Source of the DNA: a virus
Reading direction: 5' to 3' (one strand)
Virus record (IMG/VR): IMGVR_UViG_3300042308_001600
Coordinates: 57,078-121,077 of that record
DNA length: 64,000 nt
Positions 8,695 to 16,932 of this stretch are shown here, piece after piece. The notes beneath the pieces were generated by a model. It made no database searches. It saw nothing but the letters and a program-made list of their open reading frames with translations, and was not told where the DNA came from. Each line of letters begins with the position of its first letter. Within the stretch, counting starts at the first letter, position 1. The translations under genes and the position numbers were made by a program.

Positions 8695-9124
8695 GGAAAA
8701 GCGCGTTGCGGAGATTGCTGGCCTCAGGTCCCCAACGTGGGTCCTGCAAGGTTTCATACAGCGGTAGCGCGTAGGGGGCGGCACCGGTGCCCTGCACGGC
8801 GGCCATGAGACCAGCCTGAGACTGCGCTGCAAGCTGTTGCGCTGCCTCCACGTTGCCGAGCGCCTTTGCGTAGAACTCACCACCCACCCCGTAACTGCCG
8901 TTCATGCGCCCTATGAGATTCGGCAGGCGGTATGTTGAAGGTTCAAACGTCTCAGCACGCCCTGCGGGCATTAGAGCCGCCCGACCAAAGCGCAGCAGCG
9001 CATCCGCCATTGGGCTGGATGTCAGACTCGGCAGGGCCTCCCCACTTGGGGTGCCGTAGTTGAGTCTGATGTGCGCGCTCGGGCTTGTGTTGGCGGCGGC
9101 GTTGATGAGAGGTGCTTTGAACAT
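8684..9124 (-). CDS. Putative virion-associated protein
   Basis: A 146-residue protein rich in Ala, Gly, Leu and Pro without clear transmembrane helices. It lies between the polymerase fragment (11-bp overlap) and the large virion-like protein at 9137-10585 (12-bp gap). Composition resembles its neighbours, so a structural or packaged role is plausible. No family recognised. Confidence 0.65.
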   Translation of the reverse strand: MFKAPLINAAANTSPSAHIRLNYGTPSGEALPSLTSSPMADALLRFGRAALMPAGRAETFEPSTYRLPNLIGRMNGSYGVGGEFYAKALGNVEAAQQLAAQSQAGLMAAVQGTGAAPYALPLYETLQDPRWGPEASNLRNALFHAS

Positions 9125-9136
9125 GAGGCGTGGACT

Positions 9137-10585
9137 TTAGGTTCCGAGTGCTTCCCGCAAGAATCCCGTCATGGAGCGCACAGGCAGCCCTTGCGCCCCT
9201 ACTGTGGAGGGCAGCGTCTGTGGTTGTCCACCTGCTACCATGGAGCCTGTGCGATTCTTCAGGTAGGTGCCGAGCTGTCCAAGCAGCCCTTGCAACCATT
9301 CACCTGAGCCGCTGGGGGTGGTCAATGGTTGTCCTGCCTTGGCCGCCGCCTCGCGCAGCGCCTGCTGTTGGGCAGTCGCCTGTGCGACAGTCGCGTCATG
9401 CCCCATGTTGGCCATCGGCCCCTCCATGAGCGGAAACGAGAGGCCCAGCAGTTTCGCAATTGGTTTCGCCGCCAGTCCGACCCCTTTCCAGGGAGTAACC
9501 GTGAAAGCCGTGTTAGCAGTATCCAGTGCACCCGAACCAAGTTGACCAAGCATCGCCTTGGTTTTAGTCAGCTTGTCGGTCGGGGTATTCCAGATTCCCT
9601 CCGGGGTTGCATGAGCTGCCGAGAGTTCCTTGTAGGCATCGGGCGCTGCTGCGTAAGCCTGGCCAGTGTGGGAGGCTGCCCCTAGTCCTGTTGCACCTAC
9701 AGCCAAGCCGGCGTTGCCCAGTACACGTGGTAAGTTGAGCGCTTTATTGCCCATCCACTGCGTCGCGTTAGCTACGCCGTTGAGTAAGCTGGTAGGCATC
9801 AACGCTCCCACCGTACCTGGTTTGGCCGAGTTCGAAAAGGGTTGCCACGGTGTCTCTCCGAAAGGCGTGACCGGTTTGTCACCTGCAAACCAGTTAAGAC
9901 CCGGAACTGTACTGATACCGGCACGTGCAATCGGCAGGGCCTTGCTGGGCTCCTTAATCCCATTCCAGAGCGTGTCCATGACACCTGGCACAGGCGCCGC
10001 AGGATCACCGTAGTGCCCAGCCTGCAGGGCTTTGTAATTGATTCCGTTGTCGCGGTACAGATCCGCAATATGCGGTCCCTTCAGCACGCCTGTTGGTGCG
10101 GCCCGCCCGGTTGGCCAGGGTTTGCCAGAGCGGGTCAGGGTGGGCGCACTCGGAGCATCTGCCGCTGTTTTGAGACCATAGAGCCCATGGTTCAACCGGG
10201 ACATGCTTGCCTGCTGGGTGAGCTTGCTGATGTTCCCCATGGTCGTCGAGAAGCGCTTACCGAAATAACCAGCGCCCATGTTGTTTGCCGCGTTGGACAT
10301 GGCCTTGGTGTGCAGGATCTGTTGCTGCTGCAGCTTCTGCTGATGGCCTGCTTCCAAGGCCTTCATCTGCGCCTGCTGGGCTGTTTGCTCAGCCTTGACC
10401 TGTCCCTGCTCGGCCTTGGTCTGTTCAGGGGAGACTGCGTTCGGATCCTCAGCCGCATGGTTCGGGATCACGATTGGCTTGATGCCGTTGGTTTGATCCG
10501 CAGGCCGCACAGGACCCGGGGCGCTCTTGGGTGAGACGCCGTCCTGCAGGAGTGCGAGCTTGATGAAGGGCGAAAGAGTGGTCAT
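9137..10585 (-). CDS. Putative internal virion protein
   Basis: A 482-residue protein. Residues 50-95 are rich in Gln, Lys, Glu and Ala and should form a coiled coil. Residues 275-310 contain a glycine/alanine-rich hydrophobic stretch (AGLAVGATGLGAASHTG) suited to membrane insertion. The remainder is Pro/Gly-rich. Stop and start overlap by 4 bp with 10582-12387. The mix of coiled coil and glycine-rich hydrophobic segments is like phage internal or ejection proteins, but I recognise no named family. Confidence 0.65.
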   Translation of the reverse strand: MTTLSPFIKLALLQDGVSPKSAPGPVRPADQTNGIKPIVIPNHAAEDPNAVSPEQTKAEQGQVKAEQTAQQAQMKALEAGHQQKLQQQQILHTKAMSNAANNMGAGYFGKRFSTTMGNISKLTQQASMSRLNHGLYGLKTAADAPSAPTLTRSGKPWPTGRAAPTGVLKGPHIADLYRDNGINYKALQAGHYGDPAAPVPGVMDTLWNGIKEPSKALPIARAGISTVPGLNWFAGDKPVTPFGETPWQPFSNSAKPGTVGALMPTSLLNGVANATQWMGNKALNLPRVLGNAGLAVGATGLGAASHTGQAYAAAPDAYKELSAAHATPEGIWNTPTDKLTKTKAMLGQLGSGALDTANTAFTVTPWKGVGLAAKPIAKLLGLSFPLMEGPMANMGHDATVAQATAQQQALREAAAKAGQPLTTPSGSGEWLQGLLGQLGTYLKNRTGSMVAGGQPQTLPSTVGAQGLPVRSMTGFLREALGT

Positions 10586-12387
10586 ACGTTCACAGCGTTA
10601 TTACGGTAGCTTGCCAACAACTCAGCTCGACGCTGGCGCTCTTCCGGGGAGAGGATCACGCGTTTGGTACGCTCGTTAGTTTCGTGCCGGAGGCGACCAC
10701 GAACATCGCGGCGAATCTTGCCCACCAGAGCATCCGAGAGTGCCATCTCCTGCACAGGCAGATCAAGCTGCGTTTCCGCGTCACCCTTGTTCTTGGTTGG
10801 TAGTGTCACCCGGATACGTCCAGACTCAGGGCGCTCCGCACGGTCCGCGACACCCTGCAGGGCATTGATGCCCTTGAGGCCCAGATAACCGACACCACCC
10901 AGCAGCCCGGCGCCCAGAAGCCCACCCGCGATGGCTGTTCCCGGATTCTTGTCTATGTACTGAGAAGCCTGATCAAAGATGCTCGGGGACGTGACGTTGA
11001 CAGAGGTATTGGCGGGAGCCGTGACGTTGACGTTGGTCCCACGCTCCTTGGACAAGGCGGCCACCAAATCAGAACCCGTGTTCATGTTACGCCGCATTAA
11101 ATCCTTCGCGAACACACCGGGAATAGCTACCGCCATACCTGTTGCTCCGCCCATCATCTTTAACCTCTTGGCGGCGTCGATGGTCAATTGTACGGGCCGC
11201 TTTGCCGCTTCGGCCTTCGCGAGTGCGGAAACACCAGGCAACCGTCCCGTACCTTTGCCAATCCCGAACATGGTAGTGTTCAGCAAACCGTCCGCCAGGC
11301 GTTCCTTCCAATGTTCAGTCGTGAGAAACCGTCCACTGGGGGCGTTGTATAACGCGTCCATGCCGACCGCACCTGCTGTTGGTGCCGCCATGTATTTGGT
11401 GCCTGTCCACAACGCCTTGGCAACCTCGGGCCAACCGGCTTGCTTCACCGCCGCCGTCTTGGACGTGGCTTTCAAGACGGCCAGAAGTTGGGCCGTCCGG
11501 AGGGCTTCCTCGGAGGCACCGGTCTGACTCTCGCGGTTGAGTTCCTGCTGCAGCACCGGGTCAGCCAGCATGTCGCGACGGGTCCCACCTGGGGGTAGGC
11601 GGCGCATCATCTCAATGATCCCCTCGTTGTTGGCCTTGCGGCTGTGGTAACCGAGCAACCCAGACAGCAACGCCGCACCGCCGCCGGCCATTGCCGTGTG
11701 TTCTGGCTTGGCTCCTAGGAAGTGGGCACCTGCGCCGACTGCTCCACCACCAACCAAGGCTGTCATCAAGGATGCCTTGGCAGGGGAGGACATGTCCACA
11801 GCAGGACTGTCAGCCATAGACCTGAAAAGTTTTGGGAACCATTGACTCTGTCCTTCCTCGACGTTGGCCTGTTCCTCTGGGTTCAGCACAGCACGGCGGG
11901 GTGCCAGCGGCATGTACTGCTGGAGAGAAACACCCCCGTAGGAGCCTGGAACGTAGGAAGGTCGGCGTGCCATTTTGGTCAACATAGAGGGAAGCGGTTG
12001 GGAGCGCAAGCGTGCCATCTTATGCTGCACAGGCACCCCGAGCTTGTCGGCGAGCTTCAGGCTCGGCTCATTACCGGGCACAATGTAGGCCCGGACATCC
12101 TGGACATCCGCCGGCTTGTGCTCCTGGAACATTTCCTGCAGGGCACGCTTCGCAAGCCCCTGGCGCCGGAACTCCGGCAGGAGTCCCACAGCGTAGTAGC
12201 CAGCCTTCTTGCCTGTCTGATCGTTGCGGAACTGCCAGCCTGTGAAACCAGCCAGCTTGCGCGTCGCAGGGTCTCGGATCGCGAACGCCTCGTCGAGCTG
12301 GGCGCGTTTGAGGCCGTGAGGCCACCAGGTGGGGTTGTCCTGGTAGATACTGTTTAGGAGCTGGTCGAATTCCGCACGGGTTGCCAT
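10582..12387 (-). CDS. GNAT acetyltransferase domain fused to virion-like protein
   Basis: This 601-residue protein begins with a GNAT N-acetyltransferase fold. Residues 68-83 carry the acetyl-CoA motif A (PEFRRQGLAKRAL), and residues 103-117 carry the following N-x-x-S...KLG signature. From about residue 130 on, the sequence becomes low-complexity with glycine-rich hydrophobic segments (about 215-245 and 500-530, AGGLLGAGLLGGVGYLGL), as in the neighbouring virion-like proteins. An acetyltransferase carried on such a protein could act on host targets after ejection or modify the virion, which is speculative. The start is the ATG at 12385-12387. Confidence 0.75.
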   Translation of the reverse strand: MATRAEFDQLLNSIYQDNPTWWPHGLKRAQLDEAFAIRDPATRKLAGFTGWQFRNDQTGKKAGYYAVGLLPEFRRQGLAKRALQEMFQEHKPADVQDVRAYIVPGNEPSLKLADKLGVPVQHKMARLRSQPLPSMLTKMARRPSYVPGSYGGVSLQQYMPLAPRRAVLNPEEQANVEEGQSQWFPKLFRSMADSPAVDMSSPAKASLMTALVGGGAVGAGAHFLGAKPEHTAMAGGGAALLSGLLGYHSRKANNEGIIEMMRRLPPGGTRRDMLADPVLQQELNRESQTGASEEALRTAQLLAVLKATSKTAAVKQAGWPEVAKALWTGTKYMAAPTAGAVGMDALYNAPSGRFLTTEHWKERLADGLLNTTMFGIGKGTGRLPGVSALAKAEAAKRPVQLTIDAAKRLKMMGGATGMAVAIPGVFAKDLMRRNMNTGSDLVAALSKERGTNVNVTAPANTSVNVTSPSIFDQASQYIDKNPGTAIAGGLLGAGLLGGVGYLGLKGINALQGVADRAERPESGRIRVTLPTKNKGDAETQLDLPVQEMALSDALVGKIRRDVRGRLRHETNERTKRVILSPEERQRRAELLASYRNNAVNV

Positions 12388-12512
12388 AGGAGAAGTTTAA
12401 CCACCGGTCCCTCCATTGTCACGGGTAAGATTTACGCTTTGCGCCATTCACCTTCCCACAACCGGAGCGCGTACCTCAGGTATTGCCCGAACCATCTGCG
12501 AACTTGGGACGC

Positions 12513-13073
12513 TCAGTCATGCTGCTGCGCCGCGATGTATTTCTCAAACCATGTCCGGTACCGTTTGGCTTCCATCGGTCGGATGGTTTCCCGCTGCGCG
12601 CAAGACTCGCTCATGATCAAGTCTTCAACTTCCTCATGGGGTAGCTGCAGCACATGCCCCAATTCATGGAGCAGCACCGCCACAATCGAGATACTACCAA
12701 CGGCAAGCCCGTTTACCCTGCGCCACCAGATACCGAACCGGGTTACCGGCAGGGGTTTCCAGTTCAACCTGGGGTTGTCCTTGAGCTCAATAACCCAACG
12801 CGGTGCCAGCTTGCCTGGGAACTGTGTACAGGTTGCCCAGGTCTCTGTTGTCGTTGGCCGTGGTTTGAACTGGTGTCCAAACGTGATCAACACCAAAGGG
12901 TCCGTGCAGCCTTTCACCCAGGGCTGAAACACCACAAGCCCTGCAAGTACACGATTCCATTCGGTGACTGCCTGCTCGACGGAGCGTTGCATGGCCTCGC
13001 GATCGATCTTGCCAAACAACAAGTCTGCGGTGCTGTAAGCGATGATGGTGGGTGTCATTGGGGTATAGTCCAT
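12513..13073 (-). CDS. Matrixin-like zinc metalloprotease
   Basis: A 186-residue protein with the metzincin zinc site HELGHVLQLPH: His136, His140 and His146 as ligands and Glu137 as catalytic base. It is followed by a methionine (Met154, LIMSES) at the spacing of the Met-turn. Only the usual glycine of HExxHxxGxxH is changed (to Gln). No signal peptide is visible, so it probably acts in the cytoplasm or in the particle. Possible roles are prohead or virion processing or attack on host proteins. It overlaps the zinc-ribbon gene upstream by 19 bp. Confidence 0.8.
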   Translation of the reverse strand: MDYTPMTPTIIAYSTADLLFGKIDREAMQRSVEQAVTEWNRVLAGLVVFQPWVKGCTDPLVLITFGHQFKPRPTTTETWATCTQFPGKLAPRWVIELKDNPRLNWKPLPVTRFGIWWRRVNGLAVGSISIVAVLLHELGHVLQLPHEEVEDLIMSESCAQRETIRPMEAKRYRTWFEKYIAAQQHD

Positions 13074-13366
13074 ACGAGACTGTTGCCCTGCAAACTATTT
13101 CGCCGCTTTGCCGCTTTGCAGTCCGCACACCCCTGGCAGGTAGTACGTGCCTGCCTGTTAACCCCCTTAGGACCACCGCAGTCCAGACACAGCCCCCGGT
13201 CGTGACGGTCAGCGCGCCAAACATCCCGCACACCGCGCAGGTGGACGCGACACACACTGCAGAGCCCCGCGCGTCCGCTTGGGAGCAAACGATCCGAGGG
13301 AAGATTACACTGAGGGCAGCATTTACACACCGTACGGTTATGGCGTTGCTGGGCCGTTAAAGACAT
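13055..13366 (-). CDS. Cysteine-rich zinc-ribbon protein
   Basis: A 103-residue basic protein with four CxxC-type pairs (CKCCPQC, CSVC, CLDC, CQGCADC), enough for two zinc sites in the manner of small nucleic-acid-binding ribbons. The ATG overlaps the upstream stop as TAATG, and the stop lies within the metalloprotease start region. HNH endonucleases often have similar pairs, but no H-N-H core is present. Confidence 0.7.
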   Translation of the reverse strand: MSLTAQQRHNRTVCKCCPQCNLPSDRLLPSGRAGLCSVCRVHLRGVRDVWRADRHDRGLCLDCGGPKGVNRQARTTCQGCADCKAAKRRNSLQGNSLVWTIPQ

Positions 13367-13842
13367 TAGAGACAGTTGTCGTCGTATTCCTGCTGGGCTG
13401 CGTTACACAGATTTGTGACACGCACGAGCACAGCCCGGAGTCTCCGGATGTAGTACTGACGGGTGACCGCGCTCCCGCGGTCTATCATCAGACGCGCACA
13501 GCAGCCTGCGAAAACCCGGCTCAAGCGCTGCAAAGTGCGATCAGCTGGGTGGGGTTGATTGTACCCAGACCAGGGATGGCAGGCAAGCGGATTGAAATCC
13601 GGGTGCTGTCCGGCATCGGTAATCATGCGCAGTTCCCACAACTCAGGCACCGTGATGGTGTCTCCCTGAATAACCGTCAGGCGCTCCAGCAGGTAGGTCC
13701 AGGTGAACTGTACGGGCCAATGCCTCCGGGCATGCGCGAGGATGTTGACGCTCTGGATATCGGAAGAACTGAATCCCTGCTCGAAGGATTCAATGAGTTG
13801 ATTGCGCCGGCTGCGCAGATTTGAAGTGAGTGTGTTGGACAT
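13366..13842 (-). CDS. Hypothetical basic protein
   Basis: A 158-residue helical-looking protein rich in Arg, Leu and Gln, with a basic C-terminal third. It is coupled to the zinc-ribbon gene by a TAATG overlap. No family recognised; charge and context would permit nucleic-acid binding. Confidence 0.7.
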   Translation of the reverse strand: MSNTLTSNLRSRRNQLIESFEQGFSSSDIQSVNILAHARRHWPVQFTWTYLLERLTVIQGDTITVPELWELRMITDAGQHPDFNPLACHPWSGYNQPHPADRTLQRLSRVFAGCCARLMIDRGSAVTRQYYIRRLRAVLVRVTNLCNAAQQEYDDNCL

Positions 13843-13858
13843 TTAGAACAGATCCCAA

Positions 13859-14059
13859 TCAGGCCTTCTCCACTTTTTCAATGGATACGACCATGGATGA
13901 CTGACAGGCAGCTTCTGCATCCCACTGGACAGCCGGATTTTTCGGGTCCGCCAATATCTTGAGCGCTTGCTCCTCCGCGTCTTCTTTCCGCTCCGCCATT
14001 ACAGTGAAGCGGCCTGTGCGGGTGAGCACACGCGCTAGCGTACACTCAAACTCCCACAC
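13859..14059 (-). CDS. Small hypothetical protein
   Basis: A 66-residue protein that looks like a compact beta-alpha-beta fold: an N-terminal strand pair (WEFECTLARV, GRFTVMAE), then a helix of Lys, Glu and Ala, then a final strand. It overlaps the end of the preceding gene (14046-14357) by 14 bp and lies 16 bp from 13366-13842. Confidence 0.65.
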   Translation of the reverse strand: MWEFECTLARVLTRTGRFTVMAERKEDAEEQALKILADPKNPAVQWDAEAACQSSMVVSIEKVEKA

Positions 14060-14357
14060 AGGCCGAGATGTTCAGGATGGTTTCTTCCATGTGCGTCAAA
14101 GCGAGCCTCAGTACTCTCCGGTAACCTCCTTTTGCCGCGAACTTAATACAGGTGCGCAGCTTGCTCTCCAGTGCCGTTATCGAGGTTGCGTGCAGCACCA
14201 TCCCTTCAACAACATCCCAGGATTGGCGCTCAACCAACGAGGCCGCGATGCTACGCTCCTGCCAGACTCGCTCCAGCAAGTCGGCAAGGTGCAGTACATC
14301 GTAGCTGTGCATGGTCTCGTCCATGCTAGATGGTTCCCGCGCATACGGTACTGTCAA
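14046..14357 (-). CDS. Small hypothetical helical protein
   Basis: A 103-residue protein, predicted mostly helical by eye. The ATG at 14357 follows the upstream stop by 3 bp; an in-frame ATG 11 codons later is an alternative. No family recognised. Confidence 0.65.
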   Translation of the reverse strand: MTVPYAREPSSMDETMHSYDVLHLADLLERVWQERSIAASLVERQSWDVVEGMVLHATSITALESKLRTCIKFAAKGGYRRVLRLALTHMEETILNISACVGV

Positions 14358-14360
14358 CCG

Positions 14361-14789
14361 CTATTTGCGTGGGTAGTACACGACGCTCAGTACGCAACTC
14401 CTGCGTGAGTCTGTGTGGACGAGCGTAATGTACACCGTGTGACTCGACTGAGGAACGAGGATATCAATATCCAACCCCAACGCCTTGAAAGTTGGAGCGA
14501 CCCATTGAGTCTGCATACGCTTGCTGCCATGCAGAAATGGATTTGCAGGAGCGTTCACGGAAAACAACAGCTCCACCCCATGCCCCGTCGGGCCTTCCAA
14601 CGGCCGCACGCGTAGTGATGCGCCTTGGCAAACCGCGGGTGTAAACCAGCCTTTGAAGGTGTCATCCTCTATGTCGAAACTGTGAGATTCGAACGGGGAG
14701 GCAGCAGGAGTATCGAGCCAGGTTAAAACAGAGGCAGCGATACCGCCGAGTGCCTCAAAAAAATCGGAAAGAGATAGGGGGTTTGTCAT
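14361..14789 (-). CDS. Hypothetical protein
   Basis: A 142-residue protein with a short helical N-terminus and a beta-rich remainder that alternates hydrophobic and polar residues. It overlaps the SEC-C gene upstream by 4 bp. No family recognised. Confidence 0.7.
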   Translation of the reverse strand: MTNPLSLSDFFEALGGIAASVLTWLDTPAASPFESHSFDIEDDTFKGWFTPAVCQGASLRVRPLEGPTGHGVELLFSVNAPANPFLHGSKRMQTQWVAPTFKALGLDIDILVPQSSHTVYITLVHTDSRRSCVLSVVYYPRK

Positions 14790-15019
14790 ACCAGGGCACT
14801 ACAGCACTTCTTGGCCTTCTGTCCAGAACCGCAACCACAAGGAGCGTTCCGGGGTTGGGCGCGTGTTTCACGTCGTATCTCTTCAAACATGCGGTCTGAC
14901 TTCATGTCCAGCATCCGTGCAGCAAACGGCGACGCACCATGACGACGAAGAATCCAGCGGGCCACCAGGTTCCCCAACACGGGGTCCTCTTGTTCAAACG
15001 GGATTGGGATTGCTTCCAT
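14786..15019 (-). CDS. SEC-C motif protein
   Basis: A 77-residue protein ending in a SEC-C zinc-binding motif (PCGCGSGQKAKKCC, about residues 60-73), the same short module found at the C-terminus of SecA and in many small adaptor-like proteins. The N-terminal 55 residues are helical and charged. SEC-C modules bind zinc and often mediate protein contacts (SecB or ribosome for SecA). Whether this protein targets host SecA partners is unknown. Confidence 0.8.
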   Translation of the reverse strand: MEAIPIPFEQEDPVLGNLVARWILRRHGASPFAARMLDMKSDRMFEEIRRETRAQPRNAPCGCGSGQKAKKCCSALV

Positions 15020-15497
15020 GTTGTTTCCGGTACGCTCGGATGCGATCTACTTCTTTCACGATCTGCTGTGCCGCCTCATCTTGGCCACTCCGCGCCATGT
15101 CGATCATGATACCTGCTGGTAAGATATTGGCCATGTAACACAGATGGTCAAAAGCCTTGAGGAGCAGATCCTCCAGACGCTGCACGCGTGGCGTTGGATC
15201 GACCAAGTACGTGGCCTCATCTGTCTGGAAGGTATCCAGGGTGTTACCCCTCACATCTTCAATCCAGTCCCAGAAGTCTCCACTTTCATCCTCATCATTG
15301 TACGCAGCAACGGCCGCCTCTTCCGACTCGTCCAGCAAGCGTGCTATTGCACGTGGAATACTCAACTCCTCCGTGAAGCATTCCACAGTCGTACCTCCTT
15401 TATGCGTATCCGCTGCCAGCAAGTACAACTTGGCAGTTCCATCCGGCTGCACCATCAACCTGGGCAGCTTCAAAGATTGATTTTCAGAAGGCTCCAT
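14994..15497 (-). CDS. Hypothetical acidic protein
   Basis: A 167-residue protein, strongly acidic in the middle (about residues 70-110, many Glu and Asp) with a helical basic C-terminus. I chose the ATG at 15497, which overlaps the upstream stop by 14 bp, over an earlier in-frame codon inside the neighbour. The end overlaps the SEC-C gene by 26 bp. Confidence 0.65.
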   Translation of the reverse strand: MEPSENQSLKLPRLMVQPDGTAKLYLLAADTHKGGTTVECFTEELSIPRAIARLLDESEEAAVAAYNDEDESGDFWDWIEDVRGNTLDTFQTDEATYLVDPTPRVQRLEDLLLKAFDHLCYMANILPAGIMIDMARSGQDEAAQQIVKEVDRIRAYRKQHGSNPNPV

Positions 15498-15708
15498 GCG
15501 GATGTGTTTCTCTGACGACGTCAGACCACCAGTCATCAATGTCCATGTCACCCAGAATGATAAAGCGACGCCTCATGTCCTCCCGCTCAGCCCTGCCCCC
15601 TGCGTCGTAGTTGTCCTTGTCGAACACCTGCACCGTAAGCGGTACCGTCGAACGAACTGCCTGCACCAGACCCCCTTCGACAAAGATGATTACATCAGGT
15701 TGCTTCAC
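15484..15708 (-). CDS. Small hypothetical protein
   Basis: A 74-residue protein with an N-terminal beta hairpin (PDVIIFVEGGLVQAV), a basic middle and an acidic end with two adjacent tryptophans. It overlaps its upstream neighbour by 4 bp. No family recognised. Confidence 0.65.
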   Translation of the reverse strand: MKQPDVIIFVEGGLVQAVRSTVPLTVQVFDKDNYDAGGRAEREDMRRRFIILGDMDIDDWWSDVVRETHPHGAF

Positions 15709-15959
15709 GGCTTACCCTCCATGATCCGGCAAGCTTCCCGGATACCGCGTACTCGCTGCTGTCCGGAAAGCACCTTGTTAAGCGCAGATGTGACTAGCTG
15801 CATTTGAGAATGCAGATACCGTGGCAGTTCGACATCATCTGTCCGCAGCAGTTTTAGTGCTTCCTTCAAGACTTCCTCGGCGCGCTCCAGCACCTCAATG
15901 GACTCACCCTTCACACGCGCAAAGGTTTGATTAAGTCGGATTTGCTGCCGGGGTGTCAT
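15705..15959 (-). CDS. Small hypothetical helical protein
   Basis: An 84-residue, fully helical-looking protein with heptad-like spacing of Leu and Val (about residues 15-45), probably a short coiled coil. ATGA overlaps couple it to both neighbours. No family recognised. Confidence 0.65.
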   Translation of the reverse strand: MTPRQQIRLNQTFARVKGESIEVLERAEEVLKEALKLLRTDDVELPRYLHSQMQLVTSALNKVLSGQQRVRGIREACRIMEGKP

Positions 15960-16456
15960 ATGCTGCTTGCCTCCCAGGTGGCTGGAACCTTGTCACACAG
16001 CACGTGAGTGGGATCCGTGTCTTGGATAGGACGCCAGCGACTGCGCACAATGGGCAGCCCTATTTCGTCATACGTGCGACTGACGATCCTACCATCCTCG
16101 GCTCGAATGTACTGCAGGAGCCCCTGCTCTCCAAATTCATCGGCATGTGATCCCAGTAAAACGGCGTTACGCCGCACCAGACTGTCAGGCGCGCTCAGTA
16201 GAGCGGTGTTGCGCTGCACCAAACTGTCGGCGATTGCGCGTTGACCTTCTGGAGAACGGTAAAACAGATCCACATAGGCGAGCTCAACACCGTCTACCCA
16301 CAGTGACGCGCCGTAGCCTTCCCGTCGCAACTCCACTGTGCCTTTTGCCTCTGCGTGGTCAAATACCAACCTGGCTACTTCCTGCCCTGACACTGTCGTG
16401 GCTTCCGGTACTAATTGACCGCTGGGAATTTCTTCCGCTGCTGTGGGGGTGCCCAT
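15956..16456 (-). CDS. Hypothetical protein with internal duplication
   Basis: A 166-residue protein containing a short duplicated segment (DSLVQRNTALL at about 78-88 and DSLVRRNAVLL at about 91-101). The rest is mixed. Its start overlaps the end of 16411-16818 by 46 bp, more than usual here, so a later start is possible. Confidence 0.65.
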   Translation of the reverse strand: MGTPTAAEEIPSGQLVPEATTVSGQEVARLVFDHAEAKGTVELRREGYGASLWVDGVELAYVDLFYRSPEGQRAIADSLVQRNTALLSAPDSLVRRNAVLLGSHADEFGEQGLLQYIRAEDGRIVSRTYDEIGLPIVRSRWRPIQDTDPTHVLCDKVPATWEASSI

Positions 16457-16818
16457 CCTAAAAGTGAAAGCATGATAAAATCAACGAGGTCCTGCTTCGG
16501 GGACTCCAAGAAAGCCTCCTGTAGCTGCATACCTGTCAGCGACTTCTTGCTGTAGCAATTTACCAGCGTGGCTATGTTCCGTGATTTCTCCTTCACGGTG
16601 GCTGGCTTGCGGCGTCTGCGCTCCTCGTAATCACTGCTTGGTTCATCCAACAACAGGGGTTCACTGTCATGACTGGTCTCTTGTACCTGCAGGAGCTTGA
16701 GCTTCAAATCCGGGAGGCTGATGCCATGCTGCGTCACTTGGTCGGCGATGTTACCGTCCTGGAGTAACCACAAGATTAGGTCGGCAATGACGGCGAGTTC
16801 CGGAGGATCGAAGTGCAT
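16411..16818 (-). CDS. Hypothetical protein
   Basis: A 135-residue protein with an acidic N-terminal half and a strongly basic patch (EERRRRKPATVKEK) near residue 70. I chose the ATG at 16818, because upstream codons cross the hairpin at 16887-16916. A TATAGT sequence lies only a few bases before the ATG, and a TGCTTA/TAAGCA inverted repeat lies just upstream of that; no Shine-Dalgarno sequence is obvious, so this could be a leaderless start. Confidence 0.65.
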   Translation of the reverse strand: MHFDPPELAVIADLILWLLQDGNIADQVTQHGISLPDLKLKLLQVQETSHDSEPLLLDEPSSDYEERRRRKPATVKEKSRNIATLVNCYSKKSLTGMQLQEAFLESPKQDLVDFIMLSLLGWAPPQQRKKFPAVN

Positions 16819-16870
16819 GTGTACTATATGATGCTTACATCTAAGCAGTACACAGCAAGACGCAATAGCT

Positions 16871-16916
16871 AAAATGATGGCGGGAACCGGCCCAGGGGTG
16901 TTACCCCCTGAGCCGG
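16871..16916 (-). terminator. Terminator-like hairpin after the gene at 16933-18240
   Basis: A 12-bp stem with one G-T pair (16887-16898 with 16905-16916) and a 6-base loop lies 17 bp past the stop of the upstream gene. On the minus strand the nearest T run (TTTT, 16871-16874) is 12 bases beyond the stem, so termination may be partial. Confidence 0.6.
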
Positions 16917-16932
16917 CCCACGCCGTGGTCAC

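Noticed and set aside
12787-13257. 156-residue minus-strand frame
   Set aside because: It overlaps two better candidates (metalloprotease and zinc-ribbon gene) in another frame; those have clear motifs and coupled starts.
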